From NCBI GenBank assembly GCA_963680875.1, contig OY804577.1:148942196-149006195 (forward strand): DNA of 64,000 nt, in the 5' to 3' direction. This stretch comes from Bathymodiolus brooksi (lineage: Eukaryota; Mollusca; Bivalvia; Mytilida; Modiolidae). The translations under genes were made by a program, and so were the position numbers. How positions within the stretch are numbered: the first letter of the stretch is position 1; each line of letters begins with the position of its first letter. Under the pieces are notes generated by a model. That model ran no database searches, was not told the DNA's origin, and saw nothing but the letters and a program-made list of their open reading frames with translations. Shown here piece after piece: positions 15,501 through 29,500 of this stretch.

Positions 15501-17519
15501 GTGTGATATTTATTGTATGTTTCCTGGTGTCTAAGTGGTACTCTCAGTGTTAACATTCCGTGTGATATTTATTGTACGTTTCCTGGTGTCTAAGTGGTAC
15601 TCTCAGTGTTAACATTCCGTGTGATATTTATTGTATGTTTCCTGGTGTCGAAGTGGTACTCTCAGTGTTAGCATTCCGTGTGATATTTATTGTATGTTTC
15701 CTGGTGTCTACGTTGTAATCTCAGTGTTAACATTCCGTGTGATATTTATTGTATGTTTCCTGGTTTCTAAGTGGTACTCTCAGTGTTAACATTCCGTGTG
15801 ATATTTATTGTATGTTTCCTGGTGTCTAAGTGGTACTCTAAGTGTTAACATTCGTGTGATATTTATTGTATGTTTCCTGGTGTCTAAGTGGTACTCTCAG
15901 TGTTAACATTCCGTGTGATATTTATTGTATGTTTACTGGTGTCTAAGTGGTACTCTCAGTGTTAACATTCCGTGTGATATTTATTGTATGTTTCCTGGTG
16001 TCTAAGTGGTACTCTCAGTGTTAACATTCCGTGTGATATTTATTGTATGTTTCCTGGTGTCTAAGTGGTACTCTCAGTGTTAACATTCGTGTGATATTTA
16101 TTGTATGTTTCCTGGTGTCTAAGTGGTACTCTCAGTGTTAACATTCCGTGTGATATTTATTGTATGTTTCCTGGTGTCTAAGTGGTACTCTCAGTGTTAA
16201 CATTCCGTGTGATATTTATTGCGTATTTACTGGTGTCTAAGTGGTACTCTCAGTGTTAACATTCCGTGTGATATATATTGTATGTTTACTGGTGTCTAAG
16301 TGGTACTCTCAGTGTTAACATTCCGTGTGATATTTATTGTATGTTTCATGGTGTCTAAATGGTACTCTCAGTGTTAGCATTCCGTGTGATATTTATTGTA
16401 CGTTTCCTGGTGTCTAAGTGGTACTCTCAGTGTTAACATTCCGTGTGATATTTATTGTATGTTTCATGGTGTCTAAGTGGTACTCTCAGTGTTAACATTC
16501 CGTGTGATATTTATTGTACGTTTCCTGGTGTCTAAGTGGTACTCTCAGTGTTAACATTCGTGTGATATTTATTGTATGTTTCCTGGTGTCTAAGTGGTAC
16601 TCTCAGTGTTAACATTCCGTGTGATATTTATTGTATGTTTCCTGGTGTCTAAGTGGTACTCTCAGTGTTAACATTCCGTGTGATATTTATTGCGTGTTTA
16701 CTGGTGTCTAAGTGGTACTCTCAGTGTTAACATTCCGTGTGATATATATTGTATGTTTACTGGTGTCTAAGTGGTACTCTCAGTGTTAACATTCCGTGTG
16801 ATATTTATTGTATGTTTCCTGGTGTCTAAATGGTACTCTCAGTGTTAGCATTCCGTGTGATATTTATTGTACGTTTCCTGGTGTCTAAGTGGTACTCTCA
16901 GTGTTAACATTCCGTGTGATATTTATTGTATGTTTCATGGTGTCTAAGTGGTACTCTCAGTGTTAACATTCCGTGTGATATTTATTGTACGTTTCCTGGT
17001 GTCTAAGTGGTACTCTCTGTGTTAACATTCCGTGTGATATTTATTGTATGTTTCCTGGTGTCTAAGTGGTACTCTCAGTGTTAACATTCCGTGTGATATT
17101 TATAGTACGTTTCCTGGTGTCTAAGTGGTACTCTCAGTGTTAACATTCCGTGTGATATTTATTGTATGTTGACTGGTGTCTAAGTGGTACTCTCAGTGTT
17201 AACATTCCGTGTGATATTTATTGTATGTTTCCTGGTGTCGAAGTGGTACTCTCAGTGTTAGCATTCCGTGTGATATTTATTGTATGTTTCCTGGTGTCTA
17301 CGTTGTACTCTCAGTGTTAACATTCCGTGTGATATTTATTGTATGTTTCCTGGTGTCTAAGTGGTACTCTCAGTGTTAACATTCGTGTGATATTTATTGT
17401 ATGTTTCCTGGTGTCTAAGTGGTACTCTCAGTGTTAACATTCCGTGTGATATTTATTGTATGTTTACTGGTGTCTAAGTGGTACTCTCAGTGTTAACATT
17501 CCGTGTGATATTTATTGTA

Positions 17520-20500
17520 CGTTTCCTGGTGTCTAAGTGGTACTCTCAGTGTTAACATTCCGTGTGATATTTATTGTATGTTTCCTGGTGTCTAAGTGGT
17601 ACTCTCAGTGTTAACATTCCGTGTGATATTTATTGTATGTTTCCTGGTGTCTAAGTGGTACTCTCAGTGTTAACATTCGTGTGATATTTATTGTATGTTT
17701 CATGGTGTCTAAGTGGTACTCTCAGTGTTAACATTCCGTGTGATATTTATTGTATGTTTCCTGGTGTCTAAGTGGTACTCTCAGTGTTAACATTCCGTGT
17801 GATATTTATTGCGTGTTTACTGGTGTCTAAGTGGTACTCTCAGTGTTAGCATTCCGTGTGATATATATTGTATGTTTACTGGTGTCTAAGTGGTACTCTC
17901 AGTGTTAGCATTCCGTGTGATATTTATTGTATGTTTCATGGTGTCTAAATGGTACTCTCAGTGTTAGCATTCCGTGTGATATTTATTGTACGTTTCCTGG
18001 TGTCTAAGTGGTACTCTCAGTGTTAACATTCCGTGTGATATTTATTGTATGTTTCATGGTGTCTAAGTGGTACTCTCAGTGTTAACATTCCGTGTGATAT
18101 TTATTGTATGTTTACTGGTGTCTAAGTGGTACTCTCAGTGTTAACATTCCGTGTGATATTTATTGTATGTTTCCTGGTGTCTAAGTGGTACTCTCAGTGT
18201 TAGCATTCCGTGTGATATTTATTGTACGTTTCCTGGTGTCTAAGTGGTACTCTCAGTGTTAACATTCCGTGTGATATTTATTGTATGTTGACTGGTGTCT
18301 AAGTGGTACTCTCAGTGTTAACATTCCGTGTGATATTTATTGTATGTTTCCTGGTGTCTAAGTGGTACTCTCAGTGTTAACATTCCGTGTGATATTTATT
18401 GTACGTTTCCTGGTGTCTAAGTGGTACTCTCAGTGTTAACATTCCGTGTGATATTTATTGTATGTTTCCTGGTGTCGAAGTGGTACTCTCAGTGTTAGCA
18501 TTCCGTGTGATATTTATTGTATGTTTCCTGGTGTCTACGTTGTAATCTCAGTGTTAACATTCCGTGTGATATTTATTGTATGTTTCCTGGTGTCTAAGTG
18601 GTACTCTCAGTGTTAACATTCCGTTTGATATTTATTGTATGTTTCCTGGTGTCTAAGTGGTACTCTAAGTGTTAACATTCGTGTGATATTTATTGTATGT
18701 TTCCTGGTGTCTAAGTGGTACTCTCAGTGTTAACATTCCGTGTGATATTTATTGTATGTTTACTGGTGTCTAAGTGGTACTCTCAGTGTTAACATTCCGT
18801 GTGATATTTATTGTATGTTTCCTGGTGTCTAAGTGGTACTCTCAGTGTTAACATTCCGTGTGATATTTATTGTATGTTTCCTGGTGTCTAAGTGGTACTC
18901 TCAGTGTTAACATTCGTGTGATATTTATTGTATGTTTCCTGGTGTCTAAGTGGTACTCTCAGTGTTAACATTCCGTGTGATATTTATTGTATGTTTCCTG
19001 GTGTCTAAGTGGTACTCTCAGTGTTAACATTCCGTGTGATATTTATTGCGTATTTACTGGTGTCTAAGTGGTACTCTCAGTGTTAACATTCCGTGTGATA
19101 TATATTGTATGTTTACTGGTGTCTAAGTGGTACTCTCAGTGTTAACATTCCGTGTGATATTTATTGTATGTTTCATGGTGTCTAAATGGTACTCTCAGTG
19201 TTAGCATTCCGTGTGATATTTATTGTACGTTTCCTGGTGTCTAAGTGGTACTCTCAGTGTTAACATTCCGTGTGATATTTATTGTATGTTTCATGGTGTC
19301 TAAGTGGTACTCTCAGTGTTAACATTCCGTGTGATATTTATTGTATGTTTCCTGGTGTCTAAGTGGTACTCTCAGTGTTAACATTCGTGTGATATTTATT
19401 TTATGTTTCCTGGTGTCTAAGTGGTACTCTCAGTGTTAACATTCCGTGTGATATTTATTGTATGTTTCCTGGTGTCTAAGTGGTACTCTCAGTGTTAACA
19501 TTCCGTGTGATATTTATTGCGTGTTTACTGGTGTCTAAGTGGTACTCTCAGTGTTAACATTCCGTGTGATATATATTGTATGTTTACTGGTGTCTAAGTG
19601 GTACTCTCAGTGTTAACATTCCGTGTGATATTTATTGTATGTTTCCTGGTGTCTAAATGGTACTCTCAGTGTTAGCATTCCGTGTGATATTTATTGTACG
19701 TTTCCTGGTGTCTAAGTGGTACTCTCAGTGTTAACATTCCGTGTGATATTTATTGTATGTTTCATGGTGTCTAAGTGGTACTCTCAGTGTTAACATTCCG
19801 TGTGATATTTATTGTACGTTTCCTGGTGTCTAAGTGGTACTCTCTGTGTTAACATTCCGTGTGATATTTATTGTATGTTGACTGGTGTCTAAGTGGTACT
19901 CTCAGTGTTAACATTCCGTGTGATATTTATTGTATGTTTCCTGGTGTCTAAGTGGTACTCTCAGTGTTAACATTCCGTGTGATATTTATTGTACGTTTCC
20001 TGGTGTCTAAGTGGTACTCTCAGTGTTAACATTCCGTGTGATATTTATTGTATGTTTCCTGGTGTCGAAGTGGTACTCTCAGTGTTAGCATTCCGTGTGA
20101 TATTTATTGTATGTTTCCTGGTGTCTACGTTGTACTCTCAGTGTTAACATTCCGTGTGATATTTATTGTATGTTTCCTGGTGTCTAAGTGGTACTCTCAG
20201 TGTTAACATTCGTGTGATATTTATTGTATGTTTCCTGGTGTCTAAGTGGTACTCTCAGTGTTAACATTCCGTGTGATATTTATTGTATGTTTACTGGTGT
20301 CTAAGTGGTACTCTCAGTGTTAACATTCCGTGTGATATTTATTGTACGTTTCCTGGTGTCTAAGTGGTACTCTCAGTGTTAACATTCCGTGTGATATTTA
20401 TTGTATGTTTCCTGGTGTCTAAGTGGTACTCTCAGTGTTAACATTCCGTGTGATATTTATTGTATGTTTCCTGGTGTCTAAGTGGTACTCTCAGTGTTAA

Positions 20501-23500
20501 CATTCGTGTGATATTTATTGTATGTTTCATGGTGTCTAAGTGGTACTCTCAGTGTTAACATTCCGTGTGATATTTATTGTATGTTTCCTGGTGTCTAAGT
20601 GGTACTCTCAGTGTTAACATTCCGTGTGATATTTATTGCGTGTTTACTGGTGTCTAAGTGGTACTCTCAGTGTTAACATTCCGTGTGATATATATTGTAT
20701 GTTTACTGGTGTCTAAGTGGTACTCTCAGTGTTAGCATTCCGTGTGATATTTATTGTATGTTTCATGGTGTCTAAATGGTACTCTCAGTGTTAGCATTCC
20801 GTGTGATATTTATTGTACGTTTCCTGGTGTCTAAGTGGTACTCTCAGTGTTAACATTCCGTGTGATATTTATTGTATGTTTCATGGTGTCTAAGTGGTAC
20901 TCTCAGTGTTAACATTCCGTGTGATATTTATTGTACGTTTCCTGGTGTCTAAGTGGTACTCTCTGTGTTAACATTCCGTGTGATATTTATTGTATGTTGA
21001 CTGGTGTCTAAGTGGTACTCTCAGTGTTACCATTCCGTGTGATATTTATTGTATGTTTCCTGGTGTCTAAGTGGTACTCTCAGTGTTACCATTCCGTGTG
21101 ATATTTATTGTACGTTTCATGGTGTCTAAGTGGTACTCTCGGTGTTAACATTCCGTGTGATATTTATTGTATGTTTCCTGGTGTCGAAGTGGTACTCTCA
21201 GTGTTAACATTCCGTGTGATATTTATTGTATGTTTCCTGGTGTCTACGTTGTACTCTCAGTGTTAACATTCCGTGTGATATTTATTGTATGTTTCCTGGT
21301 GTCTAAGTGGTACTCTCAGTGTTAACATTCCGTGTGATATTTATTGTATGTTTCCTGGTGTCTAAGTGGTACTCTCAGTGTTAACATTCGTGTGATATTT
21401 ATTGTATGTTTCCTGGTGTCTAAGTGGTACTCTCAGTGTTAACATTCCGTGTGATATTTATTGTATGTTTCCTGGTGTCTAAGTGGTACTCTCAGTGTTA
21501 ACATTCCGTGTGATATTTATTGTACGTTTCCTGGTGTCTAAGTGGTACTCTCAGTGTTAACATTCCGTGTGATATTTATTGTATGTTTCCTGGTGTCTAA
21601 GTGGTACTCTCAGTGTTAACATTCCGTGTGATATTTATTGTATGTTTCCTGGTGTCTAAGTGGTACTCTCAGTGTTAACATTCGTGTGATATTTATTGTA
21701 TGTTTCCTGGTGTCTAAGTGGTACTCTCAGTGTTAACATTCCGTGTGATATTTATTGTATGTTTACTGGTGTCTAAGTGGTACTCTCAGTGTTAACATTC
21801 CGTGTGATATTTATTGTACGTTTCCTGGTGTCTAAGTGGTACTCTCAGTGTTAACATTCCGTGTGATATTTATTGTATGTTTCCTGGTGTCTAAGTGGTA
21901 CTCTCAGTGTTAACATTCCGTGTGATATTTATTGTATGTTTCTTGGTGTCTAAGTGGTACTCTCAGTGTTAACATTCGTGTGATATTTATTGTATGTTTC
22001 CTGGTGTCTAAGTGGTACTCTCAGTGTTAACATTCCGTGTGATATTTATTGTATGTTTCCTGGTGTCTAAGTGGTACTCTCAGTGTTAACATTCCGTGTG
22101 ATATTTATTGTATGTTTACTGGTGTCTAAGTGGTACTCTCAGTGTTAACATTCCGTGTGATATATATTGTATGTTTATTGGTGTCTAAGTGGTACTCTCA
22201 GTGTTAACATTCCGTGTGATATTTATTGTATGTTTCATGGTGTCTAAATGGTACTCTCAGTGTTAGCATTCCGTGTGATATTTATTGTACGTTTCCTGGT
22301 GTCTAAGTGGTACTCTCAGTGTTAACATTCCGTGTGATATTTATTGTATGTTTCATGGTGTCTAAGTGGTACTCTCAGTGTTAACATTCCGTGTGATATT
22401 TATTGTACGTTTCCTGGTGTCTAAGTGGTACTCTCTGTGTTAACATTCCGTGTGATATATATTGTATGTTTCCTGGTGTCTAAGTGGTACTCTCAGTGTT
22501 AACATTCCGTGTGATATTTATTGTATGTTTCCTGGTGTCTAAGTGGTACTCTCAGTGTTAACATTCCGTGTGATATTTATTGTACGTTTCCTGCTGTCTA
22601 AGTGGTACTCTCAATGTTAACATTCCGTGTGATATTTATTGTATGTTTCCTGGTGTCTAAGTGGTACTCTCAGTGTTACCATTCCGTGTGATATTTATTG
22701 TATGTTTCCTGGTGTCTAAGTGGTACTCTCAGTGTTACCATTCCGTGTGATATTTATTGTACGTTTCCTGGTGTCTAAGTGGTACTCTCGGTGTTAACAT
22801 TCCGTGTGATATTTATTGTATGTTTCCTGGTGTCGAAGTGGTACTCTCAGTGTTAACATTCCGTGTGATATTTATTGTATGTTTCCTGGTGTCTACGTTG
22901 TACTCTCAGTGTTAACATTCCGTGTGATATTTATTGTATGTTTCCTGGTGTCTAAGTGGTACTCTCAGTGTTAACATTCCGTGTGATATTTATTGTATGT
23001 TTCCTGGTGTCTAAATGGTACTCTCAGTGTTAACATTCGTGTGATATTTATTGTATGTTTCCTGGTGTCTAAGTGGTACTCTCAGTGTTAACATTCCGTG
23101 TGATATTTATTGTATGTTTCCTGGTGTCTAAGTGGTACTCTCAGTGTTAACATTCCGTGTGATATTTATTGTACGTTTCCTGGTATCTAAGTGGTACTCT
23201 CAGTGTTAACATTCCGTGTGATATTTATTGTATGTTTCCTGGTGTCTAAGTGGTACTCTCAGTGTTAACATTCCGTGTGATATTTATTGTATGTTTCCTG
23301 GTGTCTAAGTGGTACTCTCAGTGTTAACATTCGTGTGATATTTATTGTATGTTTCCTGGTGTCTAAGTGGTACTCTCAGTGTTAACATTCCGTGTGATAT
23401 TTATTGTATGTTTACTGGTGTCTAAGTGGTACTCTCAGTGTTAACATTCCGTGTGATATTTATTGTACGTTTCCTGGCGTCTAAGTGGTACTCTCAGTGT

Positions 23501-26500
23501 TAACATTCCGTGTGATATTTATTGTATGTTTCCTGGTGTCTAAGTGGTACTCTCAGTGTTAACATTCCGTGTGATATTTATTGTATGTTTCCTGGTGTCT
23601 AAGTGGTACTCTCAGTGTTAACATTCGTGTGATATTTATTGTATGTTTCCTGGTGTCTAAGTGGTACTCTCAGTGTTAACATTCCGTGTGATATTTATTG
23701 TATGTTTCCTGGTGTCTAAGTGGTACTCTCAGTGTTAACATTCCGTGTGATATATATTGTATGTTTACTGGTGTCTAAGTGGTACTCTCAGTGTTAACAT
23801 TCCGTGTGATATTTATTGTATGTTTCCTGGTGTCTAAGTGGTACTCTCAGTGTTAACATTCCGTGTGATATATATTGTATGTTTACTGGTGTCTAAGTGG
23901 TACTCTCAGTGTTAACATTCCGTGTGATATATATTGTATGTTTACTGGTGTCTAAGTGGTACTCTCAGTGTTAACATTCCGTGTGATATTTATTGTATGT
24001 TTCCTGGTGTCTAAGTGGTACTCTCAGTGTTAACATTCCGTGTGATATTTATTGTATGTTTCCTGGTGTCTAAGTGGTACTCTCAGTGTTAACATTCGTG
24101 TGATATTTATTGTATGTTTCATGGTGTCTAAGTGGTAATCTCAGTGTTAACATTCCGTGTGATATTTATTGTATGTTTCCTGGTGTCTAAGTGGTACTCT
24201 CAGTGTTAACATTCCGTGTGATATTTATTGCGTGTTTACTGGTGTCTAAGTGGTACTCTCAGTGTTAACATTCCGTGTGATATATATTGTATGTTTACTG
24301 GTGTCTAAGTGGTACTCTCAGTGTTAGCATTCCGTGTGATATTTATTGTATGTTTCATGGTGTCTAAATGGTACTCTCAGTGTTAGCATTCCGTGTGATA
24401 TTTATTGTACGTTTCCTGGTGTCTAAGTGGTACTCTCAGTGTTAACATTCCGTGTGATATTTATTGTATGTTTCATGGTGTCTAAGTGGTACTCTCAGTG
24501 TTAACATTCCGTGTGATATTTATTGTACGTTTCCTGGTGTCTAAGTGGTACTCTCTGTGTTAACATTCCGTGTGATATTTATTGTATGTTTCCTGGTGTC
24601 TAAGTGGTACTCTCAGTGTTAACATTCCGTGTGATATTTATTGTATGTTTCCTGGTGTCTAAGTGGTACTCTCAGTGTTAACATTCCGTGTGATATTTAT
24701 TGTACGTTTCCTGGTGTCTAAGTGGTACTCTCAATGTTAACATTCCGTGTGATATTTATTGTATGTTTCCTGGTGTCTAAGTGGTACTCTCAGTGTTACC
24801 ATTCCGTGTGATATTTATTGTACGTTTCATGGTGTCTAAGTGGTACTCTCGGTGTTAGCATTCCGTGTGATATTTATTGTATGTTTCCTGGTGTCGAAGT
24901 GGTACTCTCAGTGTTAACATTCCGTGTGATATTTATTGTATGCTTCCTGGTGTCTACGTTGTACTCTCAGTGTTAACATTCCGTGTGATATTTATTGTAT
25001 GTTTCCTGGTGTCTAAGTGGTACTCTCAGTGTTAACATTCCGTGTGATATTTATTGTATGTTTCCTGGTGTCTAAGTGGTACTCTCAGTGTTAACATTCG
25101 TGTGATATTTATTGTATGTTTCCTGGTGTCTAAGTGGTACTCTCAGTGTTAACATTCCGTGTGATATTTATTGTATGTTTCCTGGTGTCTAAGTGGTACT
25201 CTCAGTGTTAACATTCCGTGTGATATTTATTGTACGTTTCCTGGTGTCTAAGTGGTACTCTCAGTGTTAACATTCCGTGTGATATTTATTGTATGTTTCC
25301 TGGTGTCTAAGTGGTACTCTCAGTGTTAACATTCCGTGTGATATTTATTGTATGTTTCCTGGTGTCTAAGTGGTACTCTCAGTGTTAACATTCGTGTGAT
25401 ATTTATTGTATGTTTCCTGGTGTCTAAGTGGTACTCTCAGTGTTAACATTCCGTGTGATATTTATTGTATGTTTACTGGTGTCTAAGTGGTACTCTCAGT
25501 GTTAACATTCCGTGTGATATTTATTGTACGTTTCCTGGTGTCTAAGTGGTACTCTCAGTGTTAACATTCCGTGTGATATTTATTGTATGTTTCCTGGTGT
25601 CTAAGTGGTACTCTCAGTGTTAACATTCCGTGTGATATTTATTGTATGTTTCCTGGTGTCTAAGTGGTACTCTCAGTGTTAACATTCGTGTGATATTTAT
25701 TGTATGTTTCCTGGTGTCTAAGTGGTACTCTCAGTGTTAACATTCCGTGTGATATTTATTGTATGTTTCCTGGTGTCTAAGTGGTACTCTCAGTGTTAAC
25801 ATTCCGTGTGATATTTATTGTATGTTTACTGGTGTCTAAGTGGTACTCTCAGTGTTAACATTCCGTGTGATATATATTGTATGTTTATTGGTGTCTAAGT
25901 GGTACTCTCAGTGTTAACATTCCGTGTGATATTTATTGTATGTTTCATGGTGTCTAAGTGGTACTCTCAGTGTTAACATTCCGTGTGATATTTATTGTAC
26001 GTTTCCTGGTGTCTAAGTGGTACTCTCTGTGTTAACATTCCGTGTGATATATATTGTATGTTTCCTGGTGTCTAAGTGGTACTCTCAGTGTTAACATTCC
26101 GTGTGATATTTATTGTATGTTTCCTGGTGTCTAAGTGGTACTCTCAGTGTTAACATTCCGTGTGATATTTATTGTACGTTTCCTGGTGTCTAAGTGGTAC
26201 TCTCAATGTTAACATTCCGTGTGATATTTATTGTATGTTTCCTGGTGTCTAAGTGGTACTCTCAGTGTTACCATTCCGTGTGATATTTATTGTATGTTTC
26301 CTGGTGTCTAAGTGGTACTCTCAGTGTTACCATTCCGTGTGATATTTATTGTACGTTTCCTGGTGTCTAAGTGGTACTCTCGGTGTTAACATTCCGTGTG
26401 ATATTTATTGTATGTTTCCTGGTGTCGAAGTGGTACTCTCAGTGTTAACATTCCGTGTGATATTTATTGTATGTTTCCTGGTGTCTACGTTGTACTCTCA

Positions 26501-29500
26501 GTGTTAACATTCCGTGTGATATTTATTGTATGTTTCCTGGTGTCTAAGTGGTACTCTCAGTGTTAACATTCCGTGTGATATTTATTGTATGTTTCCTGGT
26601 GTCTAAATGGTACTCTCAGTGTTAACATTCGTGTGATATTTATTGTATGTTTCCTGGTGTCTAAGTGGTACTCTCAGTGTTAACATTCCGTGTGATATTT
26701 ATTGTATGTTTCCTGGTGTCTAAGTGGTACTCTCAGTGTTAACATTCCGTGTGATATTTATTGTACGTTTCCTGGTGTCTAAGTGGTACTCTCAGTGTTA
26801 ACATTCCGTGTGATATTTATTGTATGTTTCCTGGTGTCTAAGTGGTACTCTCAGTGTTAACATTCCGTGTGATATTTATTGTATGTTTCCTGGTGTCTAA
26901 GTGGTACTCTCAGTGTTAACATTCGTGTGATATTTATTGTATGTTTACTGGTGTCTAAGTGGTACTCTCAGTGTTAACATTCCGTGTGATATTTATTGTA
27001 TGTTTACTGGTGTCTAAGTGGTACTCTCAGTGTTAACATTCCGTGTGATATTTATTGTACGTTTCCTGGTGTCTAAGTGGTACTCTCAGTGTTAACATTC
27101 CGTGTGATATTTATTGTACGTTTCCTGGTGTCTAAGTGGTACTCTCAGTGTTAACATTCCGTGTGATATTTATTGTATGTTTCCTGGTGTCTAAGTGGTA
27201 CTCTCAGTGTTAACATTCCGTGTGATATTTATTGTATGTTTCCTGGTGTCTAAGTGGTACTCTCAGTGTTAACATTCGTGTGATATTTATTGTATGTTTC
27301 ATGGTGTCTAAGTGGTACTCTCAGTGTTAACATTCCGTGTGATATTTATTGTATGTTTCCTGGTGTCTAAGTGGTACTCTCAGTGTTAACATTCCGTGTG
27401 ATATTTATTGCGTGTTTACTGGTGTCTAAGTGGTACTCTCAGTGTTAGCATTCCGTGTGATATATATTGTATGTTTACTGGTGTCTAAGTGGTACTCTCA
27501 GTGTTAGCATTCCGTGTGATATTTATTGTATGTTTCATGGTGTCTAAATGGTACTCTCAGTGTTAGCATTCCGTGTGATATTTATTGTACGTTTCCTGGT
27601 GTCTAAGTGGTACTCTCAGTGTTAACATTCCGTGTGATATTTATTGTATGTTTCATGGTGTCTAAGTGGTACTCTCAGTGTTAACATTCCGTGTGATATT
27701 TATTGTATGTTTACTGGTGTCTAAGTGGTACTCTCAGTGTTAACATTCCGTGTGATATTTATTGTATGTTTCCTGGTGTCTAAGTGGTACTCTCAGTGTT
27801 AGCATTCCGTGTGATATTTATTGTACGTTTCCTGGTGTCTAAGTGGTACTCTCAGTGTTAACATTCCGTGTGATATTTATTGTATGTTGACTGGTGTCTA
27901 AGTGGTACTCTCAGTGTTAACATTCCGTGTGATATTTATTGTATGTTTCCTGGTGTCTAAGTGGTACTCTCAGTGTTAACATTCCGTGTGATATTTATTG
28001 TACGTTTCCTGGTGTCTAAGTGGTACTCTCAGTGTTAACATTCCGTGTGATATTTATTGTATGTTTCCTGGTGTCGAAGTGGTACTCTCAGTGTTAGCAT
28101 TCCGTGTGATATTTATTGTATGTTTCCTGGTGTCTACGTTGTAATCTCAGTGTTAACATTCCGTGTGATATTTATTGTATGTTTCCTGGTGTCTAAGTGG
28201 TACTCTCAGTGTTAACATTCCGTTTGATATTTATTGTATGTTTCCTGGTGTCTAAGTGGTACTCTAAGTGTTAACATTCGTGTGATATTTATTGTATGTT
28301 TCCTGGTGTCTAAGTGGTACTCTCAGTGTTAACATTCCGTGTGATATTTATTGTATGTTTACTGGTGTCTAAGTGGTACTCTCAGTGTTAACATTCCGTG
28401 TGATATTTATTGTATGTTTCCTGGTGTCTAAGTGGTACTCTCAGTGTTAACATTCCGTGTGATATTTATTGTATGTTTCCTGGTGTCTAAGTGGTACTCT
28501 CAGTGTTAACATTCGTGTGATATTTATTGTATGTTTCCTGGTGTCTAAGTGGTACTCTCAGTGTTAACATTCCGTGTGATATTTATTGTATGTTTCCTGG
28601 TGTCTAAGTGGTACTCTCAGTGTTAACATTCCGTGTGATATTTATTGCGTATTTACTGGTGTCTAAGTGGTACTCTCAGTGTTAACATTCCGTGTGATAT
28701 ATATTGTATGTTTACTGGTGTCTAAGTGGTACTCTCAGTGTTAACATTCCGTGTGATATTTATTGTATGTTTCATGGTGTCTAAATGGTACTCTCAGTGT
28801 TAGCATTCCGTGTGATATTTATTGTACGTTTCCTGGTGTCTAAGTGGTACTCTCAGTGTTAACATTCCGTGTGATATTTATTGTATGTTTCATGGTGTCT
28901 AAGTGGTACTCTCAGTGTTAACATTCCGTGTGATATTTATTGTATGTTTCCTGGTGTCTAAGTGGTACTCTCAGTGTTAACATTCGTGTGATATTTATTG
29001 TATGTTTCCTGGTGTCTAAGTGGTACTCTCAGTGTTAACATTCCGTGTGATATTTATTGTATGTTTCCTGGTGTCTAAGTGGTACTCTCAGTGTTAACAT
29101 TCCGTGTGATATTTATTGCGTGTTTACTGGTGTCTAAGTGGTACTCTCAGTGTTAACATTCCGTGTGATATATATTGTATGTTTACTGGTGTCTAAGTGG
29201 TACTCTCAGTGTTAACATTCCGTGTGATATTTATTGTATGTTTCCTGGTGTCTAAATGGTACTCTCAGTGTTAGCATTCCGTGTGATATTTATTGTACGT
29301 TTCCTGGTGTCTAAGTGGTACTCTCAGTGTTAACATTCCGTGTGATATTTATTGTATGTTTCATGGTGTCTAAGTGGTACTCTCAGTGTTAACATTCCGT
29401 GTGATATTTATTGTACGTTTCCTGGTGTCTAAGTGGTACTCTCTGTGTTAACATTCCGTGTGATATTTATTGTATGTTGACTGGTGTCTAAGTGGTACTC